A stretch of DNA of 64,000 nucleotides from Lachnospiraceae bacterium UBA1766 (GTDB taxonomy: Bacteria; Bacillota; Clostridia; Lachnospirales; Lachnospiraceae): NCBI GenBank assembly GCA_002314715.1, contig DCGY01000008.1:11968-75967 (forward strand), read 5' to 3'. This document shows positions 32,971 to 43,200 of this stretch, piece after piece. How positions within the stretch are numbered: the first letter of the stretch is position 1; the number at the start of each line of letters is the position of its first letter. The position numbers and the translations under genes are program-made. Under the pieces are notes generated by a model. It was given only the letters and a program-made list of their open reading frames with translations. It was not told the DNA's origin and searched no databases.

Positions 32971-33993
32971 ATGACAGAGAAAATATTAACAACCAAAAAG
33001 AACGGAATGACGGTAATGATTTTAAATATTCTGGTATTTCCGGTTGTGATTGCAGCATTTGTATTTGGTATTATTTTAATGGACGGGGAGAATTATCTTT
33101 TGGGAGTGCCGCTTTTGGTAATTGGTATCCTTGGATTTTTGGTATCCTGGATTCCTCTTTGCGGATTGAAGGTGTTGAAACCTCAGGAAGCGTTGGTACT
33201 GACACTTTTTGGTAACTACATTGGCACCATTAAAGAGCCCGGTTTTTATTTTGTAAATCCTTTTTGTACTGCGGTGAATCCTGCAGCCAATACCAAGCTT
33301 GCACAGAGCGGGGAGACCACTACAAAGACCGGTGTCAGCGCAAATGTGGACGGCACCACCATTAATGTAGAGGCAGTCGGAAAGAAGATTTCTTTGAAGG
33401 CAATGACTTTAAACAATGGAAGACAGAAGATTAACGATTGCCTTGGTAATCCAATCGAAATCGGTATTGCAGTTATCTGGCGTGTGACCGACACCGCAAA
33501 GGCTGTTTTTGATGTAGATAATTATAAGGAATATTTGTCCTTACAGTGTGACAGCGCACTTCGTAACATTGTACGTATTTACCCTTATGATGTGGCAACC
33601 AATGTGGATACTACCGGTGACGGACAGGCGGATGAAGGTAGTCTTCGCGGTTCTGCGGAAGTAGTGGCACAGAGAATTAAGGAAGAAATCCAGAGCAAGG
33701 TAACCGATGCAGGATTGGAGATTCTTGAGGCGCGTATTACTTACCTGGCATATGCTCCCGAAATTGCATCTGTCATGCTTCAGCGTCAGCAGGCTTCTGC
33801 GATTATTGATGCTCGTAAGATGATTGTGGATGGGGCTGTAGGAATGGTAGAGATGGCATTGGAACGTTTAAACGAAAAGCAGCTGGTAGATTTGGACGAG
33901 GAAAGAAAAGCTGCTATGGTTTCCAATCTCCTCGTGGTACTTTGCGGCAACCACGATGCACAGCCTATTGTAAATTCAGGTAGCTTGTATTAA
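32971..33993 (+). CDS. SPFH/band-7 domain membrane protein
   Basis: 340 residues. Two hydrophobic segments near the N-terminus (about 12-33 and 41-63) anchor it, then an SPFH domain (about 65-270: LKPQEALVLTLFGNYIGTIKEPGFYFVNPF, VIWRVTDTAKAVFDVDNYKEYLSLQCDSALRNIV). A helical C-terminal region follows (LQRQQASAIIDARKMIVDGAVGMVEMALE). Such proteins form membrane-associated oligomers and organise membrane microdomains. Its stop codon overlaps the start of the RHH gene by one base. Expression probably responds to the RHH protein through the operator at the promoter. Confidence 0.9.
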   Translation: MTEKILTTKKNGMTVMILNILVFPVVIAAFVFGIILMDGENYLLGVPLLVIGILGFLVSWIPLCGLKVLKPQEALVLTLFGNYIGTIKEPGFYFVNPFCTAVNPAANTKLAQSGETTTKTGVSANVDGTTINVEAVGKKISLKAMTLNNGRQKINDCLGNPIEIGIAVIWRVTDTAKAVFDVDNYKEYLSLQCDSALRNIVRIYPYDVATNVDTTGDGQADEGSLRGSAEVVAQRIKEEIQSKVTDAGLEILEARITYLAYAPEIASVMLQRQQASAIIDARKMIVDGAVGMVEMALERLNEKQLVDLDEERKAAMVSNLLVVLCGNHDAQPIVNSGSLY

Positions 33994-34190
33994 TGGCTGA
34001 AAAGAAACAGGTGCCGCTTCGACTTTCGGATAAGTTGTATGCCGACATTGCCGCATGGGCAGAGGATGATTTCCGATCCGTCAACGGACAAATCGAATAT
34101 TTGCTTTCGGAGTGCGTAAAACAGCGCAAGAAAGATGGAAAATATGTGGGCGAGGAAATAGATGTTCCTCCCAAGTTTGACATCAAATAG
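33993..34190 (+). CDS. Arc-type ribbon-helix-helix DNA-binding protein
   Basis: 65 residues. Strand VPLRLSDKLYADIAAWAEDD followed by two helices (SVNGQIEYLLSECVKQRKK) is the ribbon-helix-helix fold of the Arc/MetJ class. The overlapping stop/start TAATG couples it to the SPFH gene. The likely target is the inverted repeat at 32891-32909 at the head of its own operon, giving negative autoregulation; this is inferred from fold and position. It is often encoded next to SPFH proteins in related genomes, as far as I recall. Confidence 0.85.
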   Translation: MAEKKQVPLRLSDKLYADIAAWAEDDFRSVNGQIEYLLSECVKQRKKDGKYVGEEIDVPPKFDIK

Positions 34191-34201
34191 AGAGGCATAA
34201 G

Positions 34202-34238
34202 AAAACCGAGTGGAGTATGAATTCCACTCGGTTTTTTT
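34202..34238. terminator. Bidirectional terminator between RHH gene and uxuB
   Basis: AAAACCGAGTGGA (34202-34214) pairs with TCCACTCGGTTTT (34223-34235), with flanking A and T runs. Confidence 0.9.
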
Positions 34239-34245
34239 CTTCAAA

Positions 34246-35862
34246 TTAACCAACATATTTTTCCAATGTTTTGGTAACGGCGCCAACGCCTGCGGATAAT
34301 TCTTCAAAGTAAGCCTTTACGGTATCTGCCATGCCGATCTCGATTAAGTTTACACCGAAGATCTTCTCGTTGGACAACAAAGCATCCAAACCGCTTAAGT
34401 CCTTCTTGTCCGCATTTAATGCATAGCCTGCAACATAAGGAGTAACCGTATCCAGCAAAGGATCGGGACTTAAGGTAAAGGAATTGCCCTGATCGTCAAT
34501 TGCCATCAAATAACGTAACCAACCTGCGAATACCAAAGGAATCAGCTTCAAATCGCTAAGCTTTAAGTCATCGCGCTTCATATAAGCCTTTACGGTCTCA
34601 CCGAAACGAATGGCAAGCTTCTGAGAAGTATCGGTGGCAATTCGCTGAGGAGTATCCGGCATGAAAGGATTGGGGATACGTACGTTTACGACTGCATCGA
34701 TGAAGTCCTTGGGGGCAATAATACCGGGGTTTACCACAACGGGAAGTCCTTCTACATAGCCGACGGTTTCCACAAACTTCTTTAACAAAGGATTCTTCAT
34801 TTCATCTGCAATTAAGGTATATCCCAACAGACAGCCATAAATTGCAAGCGTCGTATGAAGCGGGTTCAAACAGGTACAAACCTTCATCTTTTCAACCTTG
34901 TCTACGGTCTCCTTGTCGGTAAAGATGATACCGCCCTGATCGATGGGAGGCTTTCCGTTGGGGAATGCATCCTCGATTACCAGGTATTCACATTCCTCGG
35001 CATTTACGAAAGGAGCGATATAAGTGTTCTTGGAGGTGATGACTGCATCAAGACCTTCAATACCGTCCTGTGCAAGCATAGCTTCCACCTTTGCATCCGG
35101 TCTGGGAGTAATTTTATCAATCATGCTCCAAGGGAAGGAAACCTTGGAAGGATTCTTTACGTAGTTTAAAAATGCCTTGTCACATAAGCCTGCATTGCTC
35201 CAGGTCTCGGCGAAAGCGATAACGGCAGCATAGAGCTTGTCTCCGTTGTGAGAGCAGTTATCCATACTTACCATGGCAATGGGAAGAGCACCTGCCTCGA
35301 AACGGGTGTAGAGAAGAGATACCACTTTGCCAAGATAGCTTTCCGGCTTCGCAGGACCGGCTGCATAATCGGCTGCCACGGAAGGAAGCAATTCGCCCTT
35401 GCCGTTTACGAGAGAGTAGCCTTTTTCGGTAATAGTAAAGCTGGCCATCTGCAGGGAAGGATTGCGGAAAATTTCTTTTAAACGGCTGTACTCAGCTTCG
35501 TTTTCGCTGTCCAAAATCAGGGACTCCATGATACTGCCGACAATGGTTTTTTCTACGGTATTATTTGCTTTTAAGGTGGCGAGAAGACTTAAGTTGTCAT
35601 GAGGACGATTGCTCTTCTCAATAATTTCGTAATCATAGCCTTCTGCAGCGATTAATCCTACGTGCATAATGCCTTTATTTAACAGGTTCTGTACCACATT
35701 TGCCTGGAATGCACGGAAAATATTGCCTGCACCGAAATGAATCCAGGTAGGATTCTCATAGGTATTTTTCTTTACAAGATCGTAGTCAAAGGTAGGAAGC
35801 TTATAGCCGGCTGCCTCATACTCTGCTTTTTGGGTTCTGATTCCCTCTAAAGTAAGCTTCAT
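34246..35862 (-). CDS. uxuB: Fructuronate reductase / mannitol dehydrogenase family protein
   Basis: 538 residues from the ATG at 35862 (GGAAAGGA upstream on the minus strand); an in-frame TTG at 35916 lies at an intercistronic hairpin and has no ribosome site. A long-chain polyol dehydrogenase: IHFGAGNIFRAFQ is the NAD-binding loop, SMDNCSHNGDKL and NPLHTTLAIYGCLLGY are family motifs with the catalytic lysine/asparagine/histidine region. UxuB reduces D-fructuronate to D-mannonate. The upstream uxuA neighbour supports this substrate over mannitol. Both genes form a glucuronate-catabolism operon. Confidence 0.88.
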   Translation of the reverse strand: MKLTLEGIRTQKAEYEAAGYKLPTFDYDLVKKNTYENPTWIHFGAGNIFRAFQANVVQNLLNKGIMHVGLIAAEGYDYEIIEKSNRPHDNLSLLATLKANNTVEKTIVGSIMESLILDSENEAEYSRLKEIFRNPSLQMASFTITEKGYSLVNGKGELLPSVAADYAAGPAKPESYLGKVVSLLYTRFEAGALPIAMVSMDNCSHNGDKLYAAVIAFAETWSNAGLCDKAFLNYVKNPSKVSFPWSMIDKITPRPDAKVEAMLAQDGIEGLDAVITSKNTYIAPFVNAEECEYLVIEDAFPNGKPPIDQGGIIFTDKETVDKVEKMKVCTCLNPLHTTLAIYGCLLGYTLIADEMKNPLLKKFVETVGYVEGLPVVVNPGIIAPKDFIDAVVNVRIPNPFMPDTPQRIATDTSQKLAIRFGETVKAYMKRDDLKLSDLKLIPLVFAGWLRYLMAIDDQGNSFTLSPDPLLDTVTPYVAGYALNADKKDLSGLDALLSNEKIFGVNLIEIGMADTVKAYFEELSAGVGAVTKTLEKYVG

Positions 35863-35922
35863 GTCAATATCCTTTCCAAAAGAAGACTTTTTGTCCTCTG
35901 TTTTATCAATGCTCAAAATAGT

Positions 35923-35942
35923 GGGCTCACTTGCGTGAGCCC
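35923..35942 (-). terminator. Intercistronic hairpin between uxuA and uxuB
   Basis: GGGCTCAC-TTGC-GTGAGCCC with only a short T run on the minus strand. More likely an attenuator or mRNA-stability hairpin than a full stop. Confidence 0.65.
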
Positions 35943-35949
35943 AAATACA

Positions 35950-37014
35950 TTAATGTGTTTTTACAATTGCTTCCCACAAACCGTTTAAGTAGGTTGCACC
36001 CAAAGCTCTGTCATAGAGACCGTAACCGGGCATTGCAACTTCATCCCAAATCATACGTCCGTGGTCGGGACGGATAGGACCGGTAAATCCGATATCGTAA
36101 AGGGCAAGCATAATCTCGTACATATCGAAGGTACCGTCGCTGGAAAGATGAGCGGATTCCTCGAAATCGGTAGGAGAGTTAAACTTCAGGTTACGAACAT
36201 GTGCAAAATGAATTCTTCCCTTTAAGGAACGAATCATATCGGGAAGGTCATTCTCCAAATTGGTGCCGTAGGAACCGGAGCAGAAGGTAACACCGTTGTG
36301 TGGGTTGTCTACCATCTTCATCATACGAAGAATATTTGCCTTGTTGATAATGATACGGGGAAGTCCGAATACGCTCCAGGCAGGATCGTCGGGATGGATT
36401 GCCATGTTGATATCATACTTGTCACATACCGGCATAATGCGCTCCAAGAAGTACTTTAAGTTGGCGAAAAGCTTCTCATCGTCCACATCCTTGTACATCT
36501 CGAAGAGCTCCTTGATACGAGCCATACGCTCAGGCTCCCAGCCGGGAAGAATAGCACCGTTTGCGTCAGCGGAAATAGAGGCGAACATATCTTCCGGATT
36601 CAAAGCATCAACTGCTTCCTGGGTATATGCCAAAACAGTAGAACCGTCGGGGCGAACTCTTGCAAGCTCGGTTCTGGTCCAGTCAAATACAGGCATGAAA
36701 TTGTAGCATACCATATGGATGCCGGCTTGTCCAAGTCTTTCCAAAGTAGTGATATAATTATCGATATATTGATCTCTGTCAGGAGTACCTACCTTGATTG
36801 CATCATGAATGTTTACACTTTCAATTCCTGCAAGGGTAAGTCCTGCATCTTCGATTTCTTTCTTTAATGCGAGAATGTCTTCCATCTCCCAAACTTCACC
36901 GGGCTTGGTTCCGTAAAGGGTGGAAATAACACCTGTAACACCGGGAATCTGTCTGATCTGTTTCAGGGTAACGGTATCATATTTACTACCGTACCAACGC
37001 AATGTCATCTGCAT
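35950..37014 (-). CDS. uxuA: Mannonate dehydratase
   Basis: 354 residues from the ATG at 37014, chosen because GGAGG lies eight bases upstream; an ATG 15 bases earlier overlaps that site. Converts D-mannonate to 2-keto-3-deoxygluconate in glucuronate catabolism. TIM-barrel features: MTLRWYGSKYDTVTLKQIRQIPGVTGVIS, YNFMPVFDWTRTEL, MAIHPDDPAWSVFGLPRI, FCSGSYGTNLENDLPDM and RPDHGRMIWDE carry the metal-binding His/Asp/Cys residues. Shorter than the E. coli enzyme, as is common in Clostridia. First gene of the uxuAB operon. Confidence 0.95.
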   Translation of the reverse strand: MQMTLRWYGSKYDTVTLKQIRQIPGVTGVISTLYGTKPGEVWEMEDILALKKEIEDAGLTLAGIESVNIHDAIKVGTPDRDQYIDNYITTLERLGQAGIHMVCYNFMPVFDWTRTELARVRPDGSTVLAYTQEAVDALNPEDMFASISADANGAILPGWEPERMARIKELFEMYKDVDDEKLFANLKYFLERIMPVCDKYDINMAIHPDDPAWSVFGLPRIIINKANILRMMKMVDNPHNGVTFCSGSYGTNLENDLPDMIRSLKGRIHFAHVRNLKFNSPTDFEESAHLSSDGTFDMYEIMLALYDIGFTGPIRPDHGRMIWDEVAMPGYGLYDRALGATYLNGLWEAIVKTH

Positions 37015-37150
37015 GCTTTTGTCCTCCATTTATCTTTGCAATCTGCATAAGAATTGAATATAGTATATCCTATTTTTGGGGGAATGAAAAGAATAGAAAT
37101 TGCTATGTATTGTGTATTTAGTTAGCAATAATTGTCTTTTTTCGGGATTT

Positions 37151-37185
37151 GGCCCGAGGAAAATGTAAGGGCTTACCCTCGGGCC
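37151..37185 (-). terminator. Hairpin downstream of the SpoIID-like gene
   Basis: GGCCCGAGG (37151-37159) pairs with CCTCGGGCC (37177-37185). On the minus strand there is no good T run after it, so termination is uncertain. The remaining gap (37015-37191) also holds the uxuA upstream region; no strong promoter is evident there. Confidence 0.5.
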
Positions 37186-37191
37186 TGTCGT

Positions 37192-38469
37192 TTAGGTTCC
37201 CGGTTCGGCAATACGGGACACACCGACGTAAATATTGGAGATTTGATACCAGGTGGCATAGTCGGTGATTCCGGTCTGGGGAAGGTTAAAGATTTTTTGG
37301 AATGCCTTCACACTGTTTTTGGTGGCGGGACCGTATTTTCCGTCCGTGGCAAGGGTAGGGATGGCGGGATAGTTTCTGGCAATTCGATTTAACTGATTCT
37401 GGAGCGTTCGGACTTTTTCACCGGTGGCACCGATGTCTAAGGGATATCCGGGATAGGAGGAAGGAACACCCGAGATATAATCGGCACTGTTGATATACAT
37501 ATCATTGCCATAGTAATAGCGAAGGATTTCAATGGCAGAATAGCCTTCCTCCGCCAAATATCTGGAGCCCCATTGGCTAAGGCCCGAACAGCTGACCTTT
37601 CGTCCATCGCAGTAGGAGGTGAAGATTGGCTGAATGACGCCCGGCCGGGACAGATAATTGGCGAATACGGTATCTACCAGGTAATCAATTCGCTGAAAGA
37701 TGGTCTGCCCATAAATCCATTTTTGATCGAAAGCAGTGGAGGAGGTAATGGTAAAATCATACCCTTTTCCACGATAGTATTCGGTATAAACCCTGTTTAG
37801 GGTAAAGGACATAATGGCCAGAATGTTGGCATAAATGGCGGCTTCCGGCCAAGTGGAATAGATTTCGCAGGAGGCTACATTTTTGATGTAATCCTTATAG
37901 CGCACCCAGTAATTCTTGGCGGAGGAATCGGAAGGGACTCCGTCATGAACCACCACATATTCCGGAACCACCACCCGACTTAAGACGATGTTGCCGCTTT
38001 CCTCGATGGGCTTGATTTCATCCTCGGGAAGTTTTGCCGGATAGTTACCGTACAATGTATGGGGAGGAATCATAACCACCTGTTCCGTATCCGGAGACTG
38101 GGCAGAGAGCGGAACCAGGCGGATGGTTTGCAGGGATTCTTCTCCGGGAAGAATTTCACAGCCTGACAGGAAGGTGGTTTCGTAATCCGGTGCGCTGACG
38201 GTGATGTTGTACTGGGAGTAAGGTTTTTCCTCCCCTTCTCCCAGGGAGTAGGCCGGATTCGGGGCTTCCAGGGAGAGAATCCCGGTTTGACCGGAGGAGT
38301 CGGTTTCGTAGGTACCGATAGGATGATCCGGCAGACCGGTTTTGGTGACGACGACTTTGGCACGGGGGATGGGAATCTGACCCAGAGAGGAAAGAACACT
38401 GATAAGCAAGGTTCCCCGATAAGTGATTTCAGGAAGCTCACAGGCTTGTAAAAGATTGATTTCGGACAT
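37192..38469 (-). CDS. SpoIID-like domain protein with C-terminal peptidoglycan-binding domain
   Basis: 425 residues. Residues 15-115 are beta-rich, like a carboxypeptidase-regulatory domain. The middle (about 195-330) resembles the SpoIID/LytB stage II sporulation domain: ILAIMSFTLNRVYTEYY, then CSGLSQWGSRYLAEEGYSAIEILRYYYG, which mirrors the GxSQxGA...GYxYxEIL end of SpoIID. Residues 345-410 are a PG_binding_1 repeat (TGEKVRTLQNQLNRIA, DGKYGPATKNSVKAFQ). No signal peptide is seen, which is odd for a wall enzyme; it may act in the mother cell or forespore during sporulation. Single gene. Confidence 0.75.
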   Translation of the reverse strand: MSEINLLQACELPEITYRGTLLISVLSSLGQIPIPRAKVVVTKTGLPDHPIGTYETDSSGQTGILSLEAPNPAYSLGEGEEKPYSQYNITVSAPDYETTFLSGCEILPGEESLQTIRLVPLSAQSPDTEQVVMIPPHTLYGNYPAKLPEDEIKPIEESGNIVLSRVVVPEYVVVHDGVPSDSSAKNYWVRYKDYIKNVASCEIYSTWPEAAIYANILAIMSFTLNRVYTEYYRGKGYDFTITSSTAFDQKWIYGQTIFQRIDYLVDTVFANYLSRPGVIQPIFTSYCDGRKVSCSGLSQWGSRYLAEEGYSAIEILRYYYGNDMYINSADYISGVPSSYPGYPLDIGATGEKVRTLQNQLNRIARNYPAIPTLATDGKYGPATKNSVKAFQKIFNLPQTGITDYATWYQISNIYVGVSRIAEPGT

Positions 38470-38583
38470 TTGGATTTCCAGAATAATTTCTTAGGGTACT
38501 ATATGCCAAAAAATAAAAAATGTTTCGAGAATCAAAGACTGAGGCAAGCTTTGTAAGATACTGCGGTCAGGGGCAGAATGCAC

Positions 38584-38612
38584 TTGACGATGGACCGGAA
38601 TAAGCATACTAT
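38584..38612 (+). promoter_or_regulatory. Probable promoter of the ABC/Hsp70-like operon
   Basis: TTGACG (38584-38589), 17 bp, TACTAT (38607-38612), in an AT-rich stretch with several overlapping TATACT-like hexamers. Confidence 0.55.
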
Positions 38613-38665
38613 ATACTATATATTGGTGATACTGTTATCTATGATACAATGGAGGGGAAAATACC

Positions 38666-39367
38666 GTGGAGGATTTGATCGTTATAGAGGGACTTTCCAA
38701 GTCCTATGATTCCAGATTTAATGCTATAAACAATATTTCCATCCGCCTTCCCAAGGGCAAGATCATCGGCCTTTTGGGACCAAACGGAAGCGGAAAAACC
38801 ACGCTGATTAAGATGCTGAACGGGTTGCTGCAACCCGATACGGGAACCATTGAGGTAAACGGAGTTCCGGTAGGAGTGGAGACCAAGTCCATGATTTCTT
38901 ATCTTCCGGACAGAACCTATTTGAATGAAGCACAGAAAATCAAAGACGTATTGGAAATGTTTCGGGATTTTTATAAGGATTTTCAAATTGACAGAGCCAG
39001 AATGCTCTTGACGAAGCTTGGGATTGATGAGAATGTGCGAATGAAAACCCTTTCCAAAGGAAACAAGGAGAAGGTACAGTTGATTCTGGTAATGAGCCGT
39101 GATGCGGACCTTTATGTATTGGATGAGCCGATTGCAGGTGTGGATCCTGCTGCCCGGGATTATATTCTTCGTACCATTATTGAAAATCATAATCCAAATG
39201 CCTCGGTTTTGATTTCCACCCATTTGATTCGGGATGTGGAAGAGGTGTTGGATGAGGTGATTTTTATGCACAGCGGACAGCTGGTTTTATATACGACCGC
39301 AGAAAATGTGAGACAAAAGCACAATAAGTCTGTGGACGAGTATTTCAGGGAGGTGTTCGCATGCTAG
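38666..39367 (+). CDS. ABC transporter ATP-binding protein
   Basis: 233 residues from a GTG start with GGAGGGG eight bases upstream. Walker A GPNGSGKTT, signature LSKGNKEKVQL, Walker B LYVLDEPIAGVD and H-loop STHL are complete. It resembles the short ATPases that pair with ABC-2 type permeases in Gram-positive drug or bacteriocin efflux and lipid export. It overlaps the permease gene by seven bases. It is the first gene of a six-gene operon that continues with DUF5717-like, Hsp70-like, TPR-like and coiled-coil proteins, so its cargo may be linked to that system. Confidence 0.92.
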   Translation: MEDLIVIEGLSKSYDSRFNAINNISIRLPKGKIIGLLGPNGSGKTTLIKMLNGLLQPDTGTIEVNGVPVGVETKSMISYLPDRTYLNEAQKIKDVLEMFRDFYKDFQIDRARMLLTKLGIDENVRMKTLSKGNKEKVQLILVMSRDADLYVLDEPIAGVDPAARDYILRTIIENHNPNASVLISTHLIRDVEEVLDEVIFMHSGQLVLYTTAENVRQKHNKSVDEYFREVFAC

Positions 39368-40239
39368 GAAAAGTGATGAAACATGAATGGAAAAGTGTAT
39401 CCGGCGTGGGCGGTCTTTTGTTGTGCGTGTTATTGGGCTGTACATTGCTTGGAGTGGCTTATATAGCGTCTCCTCTGTTCGGGGCCATGATGGGGTGGAA
39501 TTCCAATAATGATGCCGGTCTTGTTATGGTGGCCGGAATGTTTGGGTTCTTTGGAATCATGATTTTTGTGCTGGTGTTTTCCTGTGTGACCTTTGGCATG
39601 ATGGTTTATCTGGGGATTCGTTTTTGCAAGAGCATGTATGCGGAAGAGGGGTATCTGACACAGACACTTCCCGTGAAAAGCAGTACACTTATTTTGGGTA
39701 AGCTTTTGGTGAGCGGTATCTGGGTATTAATTCTTCAGATAGTTGTCTTTTTGACCATTGTGGTCTTGTTTGGTACGGCCGGTATTGCATCTGTTCAGCA
39801 CTACAGTAAGTTGGACAGTTTCGGAGAAGTTCTGAGCATGATTTCCATGGGCATTCAGGAAATGCAGGTTGCGGCGGCGGAGATGTTTCGACAGGCAGGA
39901 CTTCGGGTGAGCTTCCTTCTTACTTTGATGCTTGCTACCTTTTTTCTGGTACCGTTTGCAAATATGATGATTTTCTTTGGTTCCTTTACCATAGGACAGA
40001 TGTTTGGAAAGCATAAGATTGTTATGGGCTTTATCAGCTTTTTCCTGGTACAGATTGTATTAAACTTACTTCGCACCATTTTGGGAAGCATCGGTATGGT
40101 GGGAGCGGTGGCTTCGGCCTCAATCGGATTTACCTATGAGTTTATGTTTGCGTTTACATTGGTTTCCAATACCATTTTTGGTGTGGGAATGTTCTTCTTA
40201 TCCAATTACATCAATAAGAAAAAGCTGAATTTGAACTAG
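39361..40239 (+). CDS. ABC-2-like transporter permease
   Basis: 292 residues with about six membrane segments (for example 18-45, 58-85, 105-135, 180-205, 215-245 and 255-283). It overlaps its ATPase gene, as expected for a half-transporter pair. The segment YLTQTLPVKSSTLILGKLLVSGIW has the loop pattern common in ABC-2 permeases of Firmicutes. No catalytic residues are expected. Substrate unknown. Followed after 22 bases by the giant protein gene. Confidence 0.88.
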   Translation: MLGKVMKHEWKSVSGVGGLLLCVLLGCTLLGVAYIASPLFGAMMGWNSNNDAGLVMVAGMFGFFGIMIFVLVFSCVTFGMMVYLGIRFCKSMYAEEGYLTQTLPVKSSTLILGKLLVSGIWVLILQIVVFLTIVVLFGTAGIASVQHYSKLDSFGEVLSMISMGIQEMQVAAAEMFRQAGLRVSFLLTLMLATFFLVPFANMMIFFGSFTIGQMFGKHKIVMGFISFFLVQIVLNLLRTILGSIGMVGAVASASIGFTYEFMFAFTLVSNTIFGVGMFFLSNYINKKKLNLN

Positions 40240-40261
40240 AAAGTAGAAGTGGGTGGATGAA

Positions 40262-43200
40262 ATGCAGGATGTGGTGAAGCAGATTTTGGAAGGAAATGTG
40301 GAGAACGAAAACGGTTCTCTGGATTTTTCGTGTCAAAAAATAGAGATTGTCCTGCAAAAGGGCATGGACTACGAAGGCTCGTTTCGAATCTTTGCTCCGG
40401 GGGGCGGATATTCGGTTGGATATGTGTATTCTTCCGATTATCGGATGGAATGTCTCACGGAGGAGTTTACCGGGTCCGAATGTGAGATTTTGTATCGTTT
40501 TCACGGCAATGATTCCGAAGAGGGAGATGTGGTAAAGGGTTCCTTTTACATTATCAGCAATCACGGAGAGTATTATCTTCCTTTCGTGGTGTCTGCGGAG
40601 CACAGTGTATTGGATTCGTCTGTAGGCCCCATTAAAAATTTGTTCCATTTTGCCAACCTGGCCAAAAGCAACTGGCAGGAGGCGCTGAAATTGTTTTATT
40701 CCCCGGAGTTTGCCGGTGTCTTTACAGGAAGCGATGCCCAGTATTACGAAAGCTATCTGGGCTTGTCCGTTTATCCCGGTCAGGAGCAGAACATGGAGGA
40801 GTTCCTGATTCAGATTAACAAGAAACAGCAGGTGGAATATCTGGTGGAAGAGTCGGAAATCAGCTTTTCCATGCTAAAACAGGAGATAACGGACGAAGCG
40901 ATTATGAAAGAAATTTCTATCCTTCGGAACGGTTGGGGATATACCAACCTGAATGTGGATTGTGACGGAGACTTTTTGTTTATTCAAAAAGACATGATTA
41001 ATGACGATGATTTTATCGGCAACAGGGTGAAGTTGCCTGTTTATATTGATTCTACCAGGCTGCGGGAAGGCTCGAACTACGGCAAGGTATTATTTTATAA
41101 TTCCTATGTTTCGTTTTCCGTAGCAGTACGCATCAATATGGAAGAGACCATGTTTCGAGATCGTGCCGCCTTTGAACGAAAGAGAAACATTGTGGAAATC
41201 ATGCTGTCGTATCAGGATTTTCGTATGAAGCGACTGAATACGGCAGAATGGATGAAGCGTAACAATATTACGGTTGAAAAAATGATGGTTGCGGATGAAG
41301 CCGATGTTCTGGCCAGATTGTTTCGGGTACAAATGTTGATTACCGAGGAGCGATACAATGAAGCAGAGTGGATGTTAAATCATTGCAAGGAGCTTTTGGA
41401 GAAGCAGGCAGAGAAGGAAAATCGGGATGAGTACGTGCTTTGGGCGTACTATCTGTATCTGACGACCTTGATGAATCCGGAAGAGAGCTATATCAATCGT
41501 GTGACCACCGAAGTGGAAAAGATTTATCGAAAACATTCGGAAAGATGGCAGTTGGCCTGGCTTTTGCTTTATTTGTCACCGGAATACAGTAAGTCCGCGA
41601 TTGCACGCTGGCAGTTCTTGGAGAAGCAGTTTGACCTGGGCTGCAGAAGCTTTGTGATTTATATTGAGGCTCTTTTGCTGTTAAATTCCAACCCAACCCT
41701 GCTTCGTCAGTTGGGCAGTTTTGAATTGCAGATTTTATATTACGGAGTTCGCCAGAACCTGTTGAATTTGGAAGTGGTGGAACAGCTTTTGTATCTGTGT
41801 GGAAAAAGCAGGGAACGGGGTGAGGTTCTGCCCAAAATTTTAATGGGCTTATATGAAAAGAAACCGGATTCCCGTATCCTCCAGGAGCTTTGTACCTTGT
41901 TTGTGAAAGAGGCAAAAACCGGGAAGAAATATTTGGAATGGTACAAAAAGGGCATTGATTCCTCTCTTCGTATCATCAATTTGTATGAGTATTTTATGCT
42001 ATCCATAAATACGGATGAAAAGCAGGAGATTCCCAAAGCGGTTCTGATGTATTTCACTTATCAGAACAATTTGGACTATGAGCATTTGGCTTATCTGTAT
42101 GATTATCTGATGGATAACAGGGCACTTTATCCGGATTTATACGATACCTATTTGCCCAAAATAGAGCAGTTCGTGGCGGAGCAGATTCAAAAAGAGCGAA
42201 TTGACAGACATTTATCCAATTTATATAGCCACATGCTGACAGGAGAATACATCAATGAGGAGAATGCTCCGGCACTTTCCAAGCTGTTATTTGCCAACCG
42301 TATTTGTGTAAACGACAGTCGTTTGCGGAAGGTTATTGTATACCATCCCGGTTGCAGAGTCCCCATGGAATATCCTTTGTACAATGGGGAGACATGGGTT
42401 TCCCTGTACGGCAATGACTACACGATTTTATTTGAGGATGCTTTTCATAATCGCTTCGTGAAAAATGTGGAATATGATATGGAAAAGCTGATGATTCCGG
42501 GCAAGCATCTGAAGCAATTGTCAGGCTTTGTACAGGATATTCCGGAATTGAATCTGTACTTGATTCGCAATGAACGTGGCCTGGATGACATGACCGGTAC
42601 CCAGCGAACCAGAGCTATGTTTTTGGCGGAAAATGATATGGTGGCCGAAAAACTTCGCCATGAATATTTGTTTGCACTTTTGAAAAATTGTTTTGCCGAG
42701 GACCGAATGGAAGAGTTGGACGGCTATTTGACGGATATGGACTGGAATGCTTTCGGTGCCTCAGAAAGAGCGGAGATTGTGAAGTACATGGTTCTTCGCG
42801 GAATGAAAGAACAGGCATATGAAATGGTTTGTCAGCACTCACCGTATTTTGTTGACCCGGCGATTTTGCTTCGCCTAATCAGCGCCAAGACAGAGGAAAT
42901 TCAGGAGGAGGATCCGGTTCTTCTGGCTTCCTGCTATTATGTGTTTGAGCGAGGAAAATACAATGCGGCGGTGCTGCAATATTTGAATCGCTACTTTAAG
43001 GGAATGACAAAGCATATTCGCGATATTTGGAAGGCTTCCAAAGATTTCGGAACGGACTGCTATTATTTGGCGGAGCGGTTCCTGGTACAAATGCTTTTCT
43101 CCGGTGCTTATGTGGGAGAAAAGATGGAGATATTCCGTTATTACGTCAATCAGGGGGCAAAACCGGAAATTGAAGCGGCCTTTTTGGTGCAATGCTGTCA

